This document shows, piece after piece, positions 38,216-47,446 of a stretch of DNA of 64,000 bases. This stretch comes from Prevotella sp. (GTDB taxonomy: Bacteria; Bacteroidota; Bacteroidia; Bacteroidales; Bacteroidaceae). The DNA is taken from assembly GCA_017557405.1 (NCBI GenBank), contig JAFYYV010000028.1:310001-374000 (forward strand), read 5' to 3'. The notes beneath the pieces were generated by a model. It was not told where the DNA came from, searched no databases, and worked only from the letters and a program-made list of their open reading frames with translations. Positions within the stretch are counted from its first letter, which is position 1, and the number at the start of each line of letters is the position of its first letter. Made by a program: the position numbers and the translations under genes.

Positions 38216-39376
38216 ATGTCATATAAAGCTATAAGGTTACACTTAGTCCTTTTTCTTATTATTATTTCAAACATCGTCAATATGATGTTTCCTAAAAGTA
38301 TGGGATTTGAAATACAAACAGGTATTGAATATCAATTAAGTAAATATACGTATGGGTTATGTATTATATTGATGTTTCCGTCATTGTTTACAGGTAAGAA
38401 ATACTATTTCAACAAAATGAATGGTATGGCATGGCTTATTATGGTGTATATTGTTTTTGGCTATGCATTATCTATGGAATTTGAGATTGGTAATTATTTG
38501 AAAACAATGATGATCTGTCTATCATTTGTGTTTTTTGAAGATGTCTTAAAATCGGATAAATTAAATAGGTATATGTTATACTGTTATATATTTTCAGTAT
38601 TTTTAAATGTCGTATACCTTATATTCTTACAGAACCGATTGGATGCTGCTATTGAAAATGAAGGACACGTTAGAGGAGGACAAGGAATTGCTAATTCAAT
38701 TATTTATTTGCTTCCTTTAGTATTTTATAAACTCAATGGAAAAGTCAGTTCTCTATTATTTATAGTCGGCGCTATTGCTGTTTTTGTATCTATGAGACGT
38801 TCTGCTATTTTGGCATTACTGATATGTGTACCTTTTGTATATAGTTACCTCAAACAGAATGTATCTAAATATACTGCATTATTTCTTTTTGTCATTCTTA
38901 TAATCGGTGGTTACTATATTTATAACCATTATTATTATATTATAGTGGACAGATTTACTGATATGTTTGAGGCATCAGATTCTGGTTATTATGGAAGCAG
39001 CCGTACGGGATGGTGGAAAGCTTTGATTGTGTTATTTATTGATAGTCCAATGCATTGGTTGCAAGGCTTTGGTTTAGGAAAAGTAGCTCAATGTATGGTA
39101 GAAGCCGGTTTCCCGTTTGAAACTGCACATAATGATTATATTGAAATTGGATTCACATATGGAATAATTGGCTTAATATTGTGGTTCGGTACCATTCTTA
39201 GCATTTATCGCTTGTCAAAAATGCATTATAACAATTTTGATTCCTCGCTATTAAAGATGTGTGTGTTATCTTATTTGTTTATTGCAATAGTATCAGGAGC
39301 TTCCTATCAACCTCATTTTATGAGTGTTGCGTTATTTGCCAATTTAGTATTGCTTAAATTACCTCAAAAGAGGTGA
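38216..39376 (+). CDS. O-antigen/polysaccharide polymerase (Wzy-like)
   Basis: This is a hydrophobic 386-aa protein with about ten or more membrane segments and a larger periplasmic loop before the last third (DMFEASDSGYYGSSRTGWW then KALIV). RTGWWKA and ETAHNDYIEIGFTYG are the kind of Arg and His motifs found in O-antigen ligase/polymerase proteins. It probably joins repeat units in the periplasm. Sequence conservation in Wzy is low, so this rests on topology, the loop motifs and the locus context. It is very AT-rich. Confidence 0.82.
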   Translation: MSYKAIRLHLVLFLIIISNIVNMMFPKSMGFEIQTGIEYQLSKYTYGLCIILMFPSLFTGKKYYFNKMNGMAWLIMVYIVFGYALSMEFEIGNYLKTMMICLSFVFFEDVLKSDKLNRYMLYCYIFSVFLNVVYLIFLQNRLDAAIENEGHVRGGQGIANSIIYLLPLVFYKLNGKVSSLLFIVGAIAVFVSMRRSAILALLICVPFVYSYLKQNVSKYTALFLFVILIIGGYYIYNHYYYIIVDRFTDMFEASDSGYYGSSRTGWWKALIVLFIDSPMHWLQGFGLGKVAQCMVEAGFPFETAHNDYIEIGFTYGIIGLILWFGTILSIYRLSKMHYNNFDSSLLKMCVLSYLFIAIVSGASYQPHFMSVALFANLVLLKLPQKR

Positions 39377-39400
39377 TAATGTGCCTTTGAGATAATAAAC

Positions 39401-40648
39401 ATGTATATGAATGTAAATTATTCAAAGAAACATAATCTTTGCCTAGGCTGTGGATTATGCCAAGACGTCTGCCCAAAGAGTTCTATTACAATCAATATCA
39501 AACATGGTGAATACAGACCTTTGGTTGATGAGAGTAGATGTTTGGGGGATAAATGTGGTAGATGTGCTACTATTTGCCCTGGACTCGGAGTCAATCTAAA
39601 TGGTATCTCAAAGATAATTTTTGATACTGAGAATGTAAAAGAAAATTTATATATTGGTAAATATATTAATTTATATACAGGATATTCTACTAGTTATGAT
39701 ATACGATACCATTCTGCATCGGGCGGTATGGTGACAAGTCTTCTGATTTATCTTATAGAAAAAAGAATTATCAACGGAGCTGTTGTTACACGTTTCTCTA
39801 TAAAAGACAATATCACCCCAGAGACATTCATCGCTCGCTCGAAAGAAGACTTAATAACCGCACGAAGTTCTAAGTATTGCCCAGTTTCTATGCAAAATAT
39901 ACGAACACAGATACGTGAATCCGAAGGTAAGTATGTAATTGTTGGACTTCCGTGCCATATTCAAGGGTTTCGAAAGATAGAAGAAATCGACAAAAAGTTC
40001 AAAGAACATATATTCGCTTATTTTGGACTTTATTGCTCTTCTGGACGCACATTTAACATGACAGATTATGTTTTAAAGACAAGAAATATCAGTAAGCAAA
40101 GAATTTCATACTTTGCATATAGAGATAACGGCTGTTTAGGTAAATTACACATAAAATATGATGAATGTAAGATATATGAAGAAGAATATGGTAAATATTT
40201 CAATTTGCGTTCATTTTTTATTCCTCGTCGCTGTCATTTTTGTATAGACCAATCAGCTGAGTTATCTGATATTTCATTTGGAGACATCCATATTAAGCCA
40301 TATTCAGATGATAAGATAGGAACTAATTCTATTATTGTTCGCAATTCTAAGATGAACGAATTGTTACTGCAAGCTGAGAATGGTGGAGCAATAGTTTTAG
40401 ATGAACTTCAAGAAGATGTTCTTGTTTCATCTCAAAAAATGGCAAAAGTTAAGAAAAACAAATATGGTTCTCTTCTAAAATGGGGGAGAAAGATGGGGCT
40501 TAAAGTACCTGAATACGATGTTGTGAGCGGTAATATGGGTTTCTTAAAATCAATGATATACATGTCGAATTTAAATACACAATACCAAATAGGGCATCAT
40601 CGATTGCTATGGCCCATTATTAAACATACTATTAAGAGAAAGTTATAA
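39401..40648 (+). CDS. F420-hydrogenase beta-subunit-like iron-sulfur protein
   Basis: This 415-aa protein has two ferredoxin-type [4Fe-4S] motifs at its N-terminus: Cys14, 17, 20 and 24 in CLGCGLCQDVCP, and Cys47, 52, 55 and 59 ending in CATICP. FrhB-like flavin/F420-binding domains follow (SGGMVTSLLIYLIEK, GLPCHIQGFRKI). Such proteins are often encoded right before polysaccharide pyruvyl transferases in surface-polysaccharide loci, as here (2 bases to the next gene); their role there is not established to my knowledge. It may carry out a redox step on a sugar or on the pyruvyl donor (inference). Confidence 0.9.
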   Translation: MYMNVNYSKKHNLCLGCGLCQDVCPKSSITINIKHGEYRPLVDESRCLGDKCGRCATICPGLGVNLNGISKIIFDTENVKENLYIGKYINLYTGYSTSYDIRYHSASGGMVTSLLIYLIEKRIINGAVVTRFSIKDNITPETFIARSKEDLITARSSKYCPVSMQNIRTQIRESEGKYVIVGLPCHIQGFRKIEEIDKKFKEHIFAYFGLYCSSGRTFNMTDYVLKTRNISKQRISYFAYRDNGCLGKLHIKYDECKIYEEEYGKYFNLRSFFIPRRCHFCIDQSAELSDISFGDIHIKPYSDDKIGTNSIIVRNSKMNELLLQAENGGAIVLDELQEDVLVSSQKMAKVKKNKYGSLLKWGRKMGLKVPEYDVVSGNMGFLKSMIYMSNLNTQYQIGHHRLLWPIIKHTIKRKL

Positions 40649-40650
40649 AA

Positions 40651-41811
40651 ATGAAAAAAATAGGTTGTGTTTTAGCTTACGGAGGCGTTAATTTTGGCAC
40701 ATTATTACAAGATTATGCAACAATAGCTAAAATAAAGGAATTAGGCTACGATTGCGAAGTGATTCGGTATAAAAAGCGTCTTTCATTTTTTGAAAAAGTG
40801 AAACTTGTTATCCGAATGATACAAATTGGAGATTTTTCGGGCAAAAGAAGGGAACTCAATAAGAAATGGTTCGTATGGAAGAATAAGGACTATGCCAAAA
40901 GTAGGGATTTACGAATCAGAGCGAGCAAACGGTTTGGAAGAAAGTATTTGGAACCTCTATTTGTAGAATATGAAGGTTATGAGGCTTTGTGCAAAGGATC
41001 ACTTAACTATGATCTTGTATTGGTTGGTAGTGATCAGATTTGGAGCCCAATCAGTTTGTATGGCAACTTTTATAATTTAATGTTTGTTGATGAGAACATC
41101 CCCAAAGTCTCTTATGCATCAAGTTTTGGTGTCAAGGAAATTCCAGATTTTCAAAAAACTGCAACGAAACGGTATTTGGACAGATTTTCTATGATTGGTG
41201 TAAGAGAACAAAGTGGTAAACACATCGTTGATTCTTTATCCAGAAACGAAGCGACTGTGGTTGGTGATCCTACCATTCTACTTACTGCAGAAGAATGGAG
41301 TGAATTCATCTCGGATTCACAAATCGTTATTCCAACCCCATACATTTTCTGCTATTTCTTAGGCACAAATATTAAGGCACGAGAAGCGGTCAATGATTTA
41401 AAGACAAAAACAGGATTCACTATTGTTGCCATCAAACATGGGGATGAATTTTTTAAATATGATGAATCCTTTGGCGATATCTCACTAAACGATGTTGACG
41501 CAAAAGACTTCGTTAAACTAATTAAAAATGCAGAATATGTATGTACAGACTCTTTTCATTGTTCGTTGTTTTCTATCTTATTCCACAAAAAATTCATGAC
41601 TTTTTATCGTTTTAATAGTAATGTGAGAACATCGCGGAATACAAGAATAGACAATTTGTTAGATATATTTGATTTGAATAACAGATTATATCATAATACT
41701 ATTTTCACAATAGACCAAAATATAAATTTCTCTCTTATTGATGAGAGGATGTCTGAATACAGGGCTAATTCTATGGAATTTCTCCGTAAAGAGTTGTTGT
41801 TGGCTAATTAA
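40651..41811 (+). CDS. Polysaccharide pyruvyl transferase family protein
   Basis: This 386-aa protein resembles WcaK/CsaB-type enzymes that place a pyruvate ketal on sugars from phosphoenolpyruvate. Visible anchors are CVLAYGGVNFGTLLQDYA at the start, LVLVGSDQIWSP in the middle, the VSYASSFGVKEIP strand, REQSGKHIV, GDPTILL, and the C-terminal VCTDSFHCSLFSILFHKKF. A pyruvate ketal would add a negative charge to the polymer. It follows the F420-hydrogenase-like gene by 2 bases, so the two are likely a functional pair. The acceptor sugar is unknown. Confidence 0.9.
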   Translation: MKKIGCVLAYGGVNFGTLLQDYATIAKIKELGYDCEVIRYKKRLSFFEKVKLVIRMIQIGDFSGKRRELNKKWFVWKNKDYAKSRDLRIRASKRFGRKYLEPLFVEYEGYEALCKGSLNYDLVLVGSDQIWSPISLYGNFYNLMFVDENIPKVSYASSFGVKEIPDFQKTATKRYLDRFSMIGVREQSGKHIVDSLSRNEATVVGDPTILLTAEEWSEFISDSQIVIPTPYIFCYFLGTNIKAREAVNDLKTKTGFTIVAIKHGDEFFKYDESFGDISLNDVDAKDFVKLIKNAEYVCTDSFHCSLFSILFHKKFMTFYRFNSNVRTSRNTRIDNLLDIFDLNNRLYHNTIFTIDQNINFSLIDERMSEYRANSMEFLRKELLLAN

Positions 41812-41817
41812 TGTAAT

Positions 41818-42963
41818 ATGATAACTCTAAATGTCTTTGGAGACTTCGCCCCGATTAATCGAGGGATTAAATCAGTTTCGAACAATACTGCCATCTCGGC
41901 TGATATAAAAGATGTTATTAATAATGCAGATTATAACATCGTTAATTTAGAATGCCCTGTTGTATACAGTCAGAATGTTGAAGCAATTCAAAAAGATGGT
42001 CCAAATTTAAGGTGCTCTGAGGAAACAATAAAATACTTAAAAGATGTAGGATTTGATTTATGTACATTGGCAAATAATCATTTTAAGGATTATGGTGAAA
42101 AAGGCATTGATGACACTTTTATAACTTGTAAGAAGAACAGTCTTGAATGGGTAGGTGCAGGTCGTAATTTACAAGAAGCTAGATCACCAAAGGTTATAGA
42201 AATAAAAGGAGTTCAGATAGGTATCTTAAACATTTGTGAGCATGAATCATCTATTGCAACAGATGTTGAAGCAGGTTCAAATCCAATTGATGTAATCAAT
42301 AATTATTATGATATTAATAATTTAAAACATCAGGTAGATATACTCATTTTAATAATCCATGGGGGAGTTGAGCATTATAATTTGCCTTCTCCAAGAATGA
42401 AAAAATTATGCCATTTCTATGCAGATATAGGCGTGTCAGCAATAATTTGCCATCACACTCATTGTTTTAGTGGATATGAGATATATAATGATGTCCCTAT
42501 TTTTTATAGTTTGGGTAATTTTTTCTTTGACCGTATTAAAAATTCAACAGACACGTGGGGGACGGGCTATTTTGTTCAATTGCAAATGGAAAAGAAATCA
42601 ATTGATTTCCAAATGTACCCATACTTTCAATGTGTCGAAGAGCCTGTGGTCAAATTGATGACAGTTAATGAACAAACGGTATTTAAGAAGTCTATTGTTG
42701 AATTGAATGCAATCATAAATGATGATATTTTGTTAGCAAAGCATTATCAAAAATGGATGGAAAAGAGGTGTCGGTATTATATTTCTACAATTTTGACATG
42801 GAGCGGGAAATGGTTTAAGGCATTATTCCGAAGAGGTTATATACATTCATTTGTTTCCAAACAGAATGCCCTTCTATTACTGAATTATATTCGGTGTGAA
42901 TCTCATCGTGATTTGTTAATTCGTTCTATGAAGAAGTATATTGACAATAAGTCCGAGTTATGA
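41818..42963 (+). CDS. CapA-family protein (metallophosphoesterase fold), copy 2
   Basis: This second CapA-like protein, 381 aa, has NVFGDFAPINRG, IVNLECPVVYS, TLANNHFKDYGEKG, LIIHGGVEHYNLPSP and CHHTHCFSGYEIYNDVP followed by IFYSLGNFFF. It is diverged from copy 1 (31781-32935) but has the same layout and the same basic, C-terminal tail. No signal peptide is visible. Its end overlaps the next gene (TupA-like ATP-grasp) by 4 bases, so translation is coupled. The repeat of the CapA/ATP-grasp pairing points to two separate decoration steps (inference). Confidence 0.87.
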   Translation: MITLNVFGDFAPINRGIKSVSNNTAISADIKDVINNADYNIVNLECPVVYSQNVEAIQKDGPNLRCSEETIKYLKDVGFDLCTLANNHFKDYGEKGIDDTFITCKKNSLEWVGAGRNLQEARSPKVIEIKGVQIGILNICEHESSIATDVEAGSNPIDVINNYYDINNLKHQVDILILIIHGGVEHYNLPSPRMKKLCHFYADIGVSAIICHHTHCFSGYEIYNDVPIFYSLGNFFFDRIKNSTDTWGTGYFVQLQMEKKSIDFQMYPYFQCVEEPVVKLMTVNEQTVFKKSIVELNAIINDDILLAKHYQKWMEKRCRYYISTILTWSGKWFKALFRRGYIHSFVSKQNALLLLNYIRCESHRDLLIRSMKKYIDNKSEL

Positions 42964-43868
42964 AGAGTGTCTTTTACTATATTAAACATACAAATACAGC
43001 TTTGTCTCGTATTTTTATTATGATAGGATGGTGGATACCAGACAAGCTATATCTTCAGATTTTGTACTTTCTAAAAATGGGCAAAACATTACATTTGGCC
43101 AGTCCTCTGACTTTTTCTGAAAAAATACAATGGCTAAAACTATATAATAGGAATCCATTATATACATTGTTAGTTGACAAATACAAAGTAAAAAAGCATG
43201 TCGCAAAAATTATAGGTGAAAATTATATCATACCGACTCTTGGAGTGTGGGATCGTCCTGAAGACATTGATTTTGATTCTTTACCCAATCAGTTTGTATT
43301 AAAGACGACTCATGGAGGGGGGAATGTAGGTGTGATTATTTGTAAAGACAAGATGACCCTTGATTACAGAAAGACAGTTGAAAAACTGAATAAATCATTA
43401 AAACAGAATATTTATAAATCTCTTCGTGAATGGCCGTACAAGGGAGTCGAGAAAAAAATTATGGCGGAGGAATATATGGAAGATACGGAAACGAAAGAGT
43501 TGCGAGATTATAAATTATTTGCATTTGATGGGAAGGTGAAGGCGCTTTTTATTGCTACGGAAAGAGGGGGTGGTAATGTGAAATTTGATTTTTTTGATGC
43601 AGACTTCAATCATTTAGATGTAGTCCAAGAACATCCAATGTCAGGAAAAAACATTCCCAAACCTTATTGTTTTGAGGAAATGAAAGAAATTGCTGAAAAA
43701 CTATCAAAAGGATTTCCTCATGTGCGTATTGATATGTATGAAGTGAATCACAGAGTATTTTTTGGAGAGTTTACTTTTTATCACCATGGAGGAGTCGTTC
43801 CTTTTCATCCTAAGGAGTGGGATTATAAGTTTGGTTCTTGGATTCAATTGCCAGAAAAAACAGAATGA
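42960..43868 (+). CDS. TupA-like ATP-grasp protein
   Basis: This 302-aa protein is of the TupA-like ATP-grasp family, named after teichuronopeptide synthesis where amino acids are attached to uronic-acid polymers (known for the family). Anchors are TFSEKIQWLKLYNRNPLYT, DKYKVKKHVAKIIGENYIIP, FVLKTTHGGGNVGVIICKDK and AEEYMEDTETKELRDYKLFAFDG (read as two adjoining motifs), with the C-terminal RIDMYEVNHRVFFGEFTFYH as metal site. Such genes are often misnamed glycosyltransferases. It overlaps the CapA-like gene upstream. With uronic-acid genes at both ends of the locus, linking an amino acid to a uronate is a reasonable guess. Confidence 0.88.
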   Translation: MKSVFYYIKHTNTALSRIFIMIGWWIPDKLYLQILYFLKMGKTLHLASPLTFSEKIQWLKLYNRNPLYTLLVDKYKVKKHVAKIIGENYIIPTLGVWDRPEDIDFDSLPNQFVLKTTHGGGNVGVIICKDKMTLDYRKTVEKLNKSLKQNIYKSLREWPYKGVEKKIMAEEYMEDTETKELRDYKLFAFDGKVKALFIATERGGGNVKFDFFDADFNHLDVVQEHPMSGKNIPKPYCFEEMKEIAEKLSKGFPHVRIDMYEVNHRVFFGEFTFYHHGGVVPFHPKEWDYKFGSWIQLPEKTE

Positions 43869-43886
43869 AAAAATAGTTGTTATATT

Positions 43887-45140
43887 ATGAGAATCCTTCT
43901 GTTATTTTTGTCTGTTTGTATGGAAACCATGAGTTTTTTTCAATATCATATAGGGCATCTTTCCCCAGAATACAATTTGTCAACGGATTCAGAGGAATAT
44001 AATACAATTTATCTTTTTCATGAAAATAATCTTTCCCCCCAAAATCAAAATGGAATACAATATATTCCCGTTTCTCTTCCCCAATCATTTGTAGTTGAAC
44101 TAGGAAGCCTTGCCAATGGGTGTCAATCTGCTTTGGTTTATAATGATAATATAGAATTGATTATTTCGAAATATGCAAACCACTATTATGTAGATGGAGT
44201 ATTATTAGAAGGAGTATATGTAAATGAGAAGAAAATCTCTTTGTATTTCGTAAATAATAAAATCGTATTTTATATTGACGATTATAAAGTTGGAGAGAGA
44301 AGGGTTTATTATGATTATAGAAAAAAGGTTGGTATCAAATGGTCTAAAAAGGAACCATATTCATATTATTTTATGAATTGCTATTTTCCTCAGCCTTTTC
44401 AGCAAATGAATTATGGTCATGTATTTGAAAAAGATATGGGAACTCAATATGCGAAAAGTGTTCAGAAGCAAAATGTCGGGAAACATTATAGTTTAACATT
44501 CCCTACCCAAATTAGTAATAATTCTTTGAGTTCTATCAGATTTGAATATAGATTTGATGATTCTAAAGATGTTTCAAAAAGCAAGACGGCAAGGGGGAGA
44601 AGTGAGATCTCTGGAGTTCAGGCTAAATCTCCAATGAATAAATGGATTATAGAGTTTGACATATATGTACCTCATACAACAGCTGACGATCCAGAATCTA
44701 CTGAATGTATTACACAACTTCATGAAGGTTTTTCTAATTCGACAGTACCAGCTTTTAATATTGGCATTGATAACGGTTTTTTGTATTGCCGTATTAGAGG
44801 AGACAGTGTATTAAGAAAAAAGGCTGATAAAATATATCCACTCAATACCTATACAAAGAAATTATGTTATTTGAAAAAAGAAAGATGGTATCACATAAAA
44901 GCTTTGGTCAAAGAGGGATATCAAAGTGGACATATTCCCCTTACAAAAATATGGATAGATAATGAACTTGTTTTTGAAAGTAATCGGCCTAATTGTTATC
45001 ATTATGTTCCTTCTAAGGAAGGACGCTATAATTATATAAAATTTGGAATATACAAATCAAAATGGTTGTCTCAAAAAGGTTGCAATCCGAAAACAAAGAC
45101 TAGGGTGTATTATTTTGACAATTACACGGTAAAATATTAA
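43887..45140 (+). CDS. Heparinase I-like polysaccharide lyase family protein (putative)
   Basis: This 417-aa protein has a hydrophobic start (MRILLLFLSVCMETMSFF) that may be a signal peptide. Residues about 175-417 resemble the beta-jelly-roll of heparin lyase I-like (PL20/PL13-related) enzymes. IRFEYRFDDS, ARGRSEISG (Arg and Glu of the substrate groove), WIIEFDIYVP, ITQLHEG and KIWIDNELVFES follow in the usual order. The first 150 residues form an extra beta-rich domain I cannot name. A lyase inside a synthesis operon could trim or release the polymer, which fits the uronic acid content. The lyase call is from fold-level motifs. Confidence 0.7.
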   Translation: MRILLLFLSVCMETMSFFQYHIGHLSPEYNLSTDSEEYNTIYLFHENNLSPQNQNGIQYIPVSLPQSFVVELGSLANGCQSALVYNDNIELIISKYANHYYVDGVLLEGVYVNEKKISLYFVNNKIVFYIDDYKVGERRVYYDYRKKVGIKWSKKEPYSYYFMNCYFPQPFQQMNYGHVFEKDMGTQYAKSVQKQNVGKHYSLTFPTQISNNSLSSIRFEYRFDDSKDVSKSKTARGRSEISGVQAKSPMNKWIIEFDIYVPHTTADDPESTECITQLHEGFSNSTVPAFNIGIDNGFLYCRIRGDSVLRKKADKIYPLNTYTKKLCYLKKERWYHIKALVKEGYQSGHIPLTKIWIDNELVFESNRPNCYHYVPSKEGRYNYIKFGIYKSKWLSQKGCNPKTKTRVYYFDNYTVKY

Positions 45141-45147
45141 ATATGAT

Positions 45148-46200
45148 ATGAAAGAAGTAATCTTCGTTGGATGGATAAGTAAAGGGAAAACGCCTATGGT
45201 CGGAGAGACCATGAAGAACCAGTATATTATTGAAGAATTACAAAAGAATTGCAATGTAATCCTTTTGGATTTCTATCAAAAGAACACACACCCATGGATA
45301 TATATCCAAGCAATATGGATATTCATTACTCATCCGAAAGCTTCAATAATTCTGTCTACCTCAGCAAAAAATGTATATTCAATGCTTAAACTATTTAAGG
45401 TGTTAGGCGTAAAAAGGGATATCATTCATTGGGTTGTTGGTGGCGCCTTTGGGAATCTCGTGAAAAAAGGGCGGTTTGATGTTAGTGTATTCAATTATGT
45501 GAAATACAATCTAGTCCAGTGTCATGATATGATTACACAATTGGAAGAATCTGGAATAAGAAATGCGTTGTATGTTTCAAACTTTAAAAGAATACATTAT
45601 TATCCGTCTCTGGAAGAAAACCTAAAGAGAAGGGAGCAGTCAGCAAAAATGAGGTTTGTCTTTTTAAGCCGAATACATCCTGCCAAAGGATGCAATTATA
45701 TTTTTGCTGCAATAGATTCCTTGAACAAAAATGGTTATGAAAGCAAATTTGTTGTTGATTTTTATGGAAAATATGATCAAGCATATAAAAAGGAATTTAT
45801 TGGCAAAATAAAACAATATAATAATGCCACATATCATGGTGTTCTTAACCTTAGAGAAAACAAAGGATACGATATCCTAGCCACATATCAAGCAATGTTG
45901 TTTCCAACGTTCCACCCTAGTGAAGGTTTCGCAGGTATTTTTATTGATGCTTTTATTGCAGGAATACCAGTATTAGCTTCTGATTGGGCATATAATCCAG
46001 AATGTATAGAAAATGGGGAAACTGGCATCATCTATCCAACGCATAATGTGGATGCATTGACACAAGCAATGGAAGATTGTATCACTGGAAAAATAGACTT
46101 GCAAACACTAGCAAGAAATGCGAGAAAAAAGGCTTTAAAATATGAAGCGGAAAATGTAATAAATAAAGAATTTCTTAAAAAACTAGGTTTAATTGATTAA
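45148..46200 (+). CDS. Glycosyltransferase family 4 protein
   Basis: This GT-B-fold retaining glycosyltransferase is 350 aa. The C-terminal half has the GT4 hallmarks: FVFLSRIHPAKGCNYIFAAI for the nucleotide-binding start, and FPTFHPSEGFAGIFIDAFIA with the ESEGF-type E-x7-E region (here PSEGFAGIFIDA). The N-terminal half begins VIFVGWISKGKTPMVGETMK. It adds one sugar of the repeat unit. It overlaps the next reading frame only if that gene starts at a TTG; with its ATG at 46211 there is a 10-base gap. Confidence 0.9.
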   Translation: MKEVIFVGWISKGKTPMVGETMKNQYIIEELQKNCNVILLDFYQKNTHPWIYIQAIWIFITHPKASIILSTSAKNVYSMLKLFKVLGVKRDIIHWVVGGAFGNLVKKGRFDVSVFNYVKYNLVQCHDMITQLEESGIRNALYVSNFKRIHYYPSLEENLKRREQSAKMRFVFLSRIHPAKGCNYIFAAIDSLNKNGYESKFVVDFYGKYDQAYKKEFIGKIKQYNNATYHGVLNLRENKGYDILATYQAMLFPTFHPSEGFAGIFIDAFIAGIPVLASDWAYNPECIENGETGIIYPTHNVDALTQAMEDCITGKIDLQTLARNARKKALKYEAENVINKEFLKKLGLID

Positions 46201-46210
46201 AACTAAAGAT

Positions 46211-47416
46211 ATGAAAGCATGTTTTATGGGGTTGGGCTATATAGGCTTACCAACAGCAATAATTGCTGCAAAAAATGGAATAAAGATTATAGGAGTTGAC
46301 ATCAATCCAAAAGTGGTTGAAATGACTAATCGCGGAAAGCTGCACATTGTTGAGCCAGGGATGGAAAAAATGTTGCAGGAGGTTGTGCAATCAGGAAAGT
46401 TGTGCGCGTCAACAATTCCGGAAGTAAGTGACGCTTATTTTATAGTCGTACCAACTCCGTTCAAAGGTAATCATGAACCAGATATATCATATGTGGAGTC
46501 GGCAACTCGCATGGTACTTCCTTTTTTAAAGGAAGGTGACCTTTACGTTATTGAATCAACATCTCCAGTTGGTACGACAGACAAAATGGCACAATTGATT
46601 TTTTCAGAGCGGCCAGAACTGAAGAACAGCATTTATATTGCATATTGTCCGGAACGTGTGCTTCCTGGTAATGTGATTTATGAATTGGTTCATAATGATC
46701 GTGTAATAGGTGGAATTAATGAAGCTTCAACAAAGAAAGCTCAAGAGTTTTATGGACAATTTGTGCAAGGAACCTTGCATCCTACAAACTGTAAAACGGC
46801 AGAGATGTGTAAATTGACAGAAAACTCTAGTCGTGATTCACAAATTGCATTTGCCAATGAATTGTCTATTATATGTGATAAGGTAGGGATTAATGTGTGG
46901 GACTTGATTAATTTGGCAAATAAACATCCACGCGTTAATATTTTACAGCCTGGATGTGGCGTAGGAGGGCATTGTATTGCAGTTGATCCATATTTCATTT
47001 CAAGTGAATTTCCAGCTGAGTCTAAGATGATTTCAACTGCTCGTGAAGTGAATAATTATAAAGCATTTTGGTGTTCAGAAAAAGTGCAAAGTGCTATGCT
47101 TCGTTTTGAATTGGATAACAAACGTAAACCTGTTGTGGCAATGATGGGATTAGCATTTAAACCAAATATTGATGATTTACGTGAAAGCCCAGCCAAATAT
47201 ATTACGACAAAAGTGATGCAAAGCTGTAACAATGCTGAGATTTTAGTTGTTGAACCCAACATAAAGGAACATAATGTATTTAAACTGACTGATTATAGAG
47301 AGGCTTATAAAAAAGCCGACATTATAGTGTTCCTTACTGCTCATAATCAATTTAGAGAATTGGAATGGGATGATAATAAGGTGATTCTTGATTTCTGTGG
47401 TATTTTCAAAAAGTAA
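46211..47416 (+). CDS. wecC: UDP-N-acetyl-D-mannosamine dehydrogenase
   Basis: This enzyme oxidises UDP-ManNAc to UDP-ManNAcA, a uronic acid building block. The 401-aa protein (ATG at 46211; an in-frame TTG at 46193 is less likely) has GLGYIGLP near the N-terminus and the catalytic Cys255 in GVGGHCIAVDPYF. STSPVGTTDKM and YCPERVLPGN are WecC-type rather than Ugd-type. The C-terminal MGLAFKPNIDDLRESPA is the UDP-binding domain. It works with the 2-epimerase at 48166-49317. Confidence 0.94.
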   Translation: MKACFMGLGYIGLPTAIIAAKNGIKIIGVDINPKVVEMTNRGKLHIVEPGMEKMLQEVVQSGKLCASTIPEVSDAYFIVVPTPFKGNHEPDISYVESATRMVLPFLKEGDLYVIESTSPVGTTDKMAQLIFSERPELKNSIYIAYCPERVLPGNVIYELVHNDRVIGGINEASTKKAQEFYGQFVQGTLHPTNCKTAEMCKLTENSSRDSQIAFANELSIICDKVGINVWDLINLANKHPRVNILQPGCGVGGHCIAVDPYFISSEFPAESKMISTAREVNNYKAFWCSEKVQSAMLRFELDNKRKPVVAMMGLAFKPNIDDLRESPAKYITTKVMQSCNNAEILVVEPNIKEHNVFKLTDYREAYKKADIIVFLTAHNQFRELEWDDNKVILDFCGIFKK

Positions 47417-47446
47417 AGCATTTGTTGTTTGTAAATTGAATAACTC

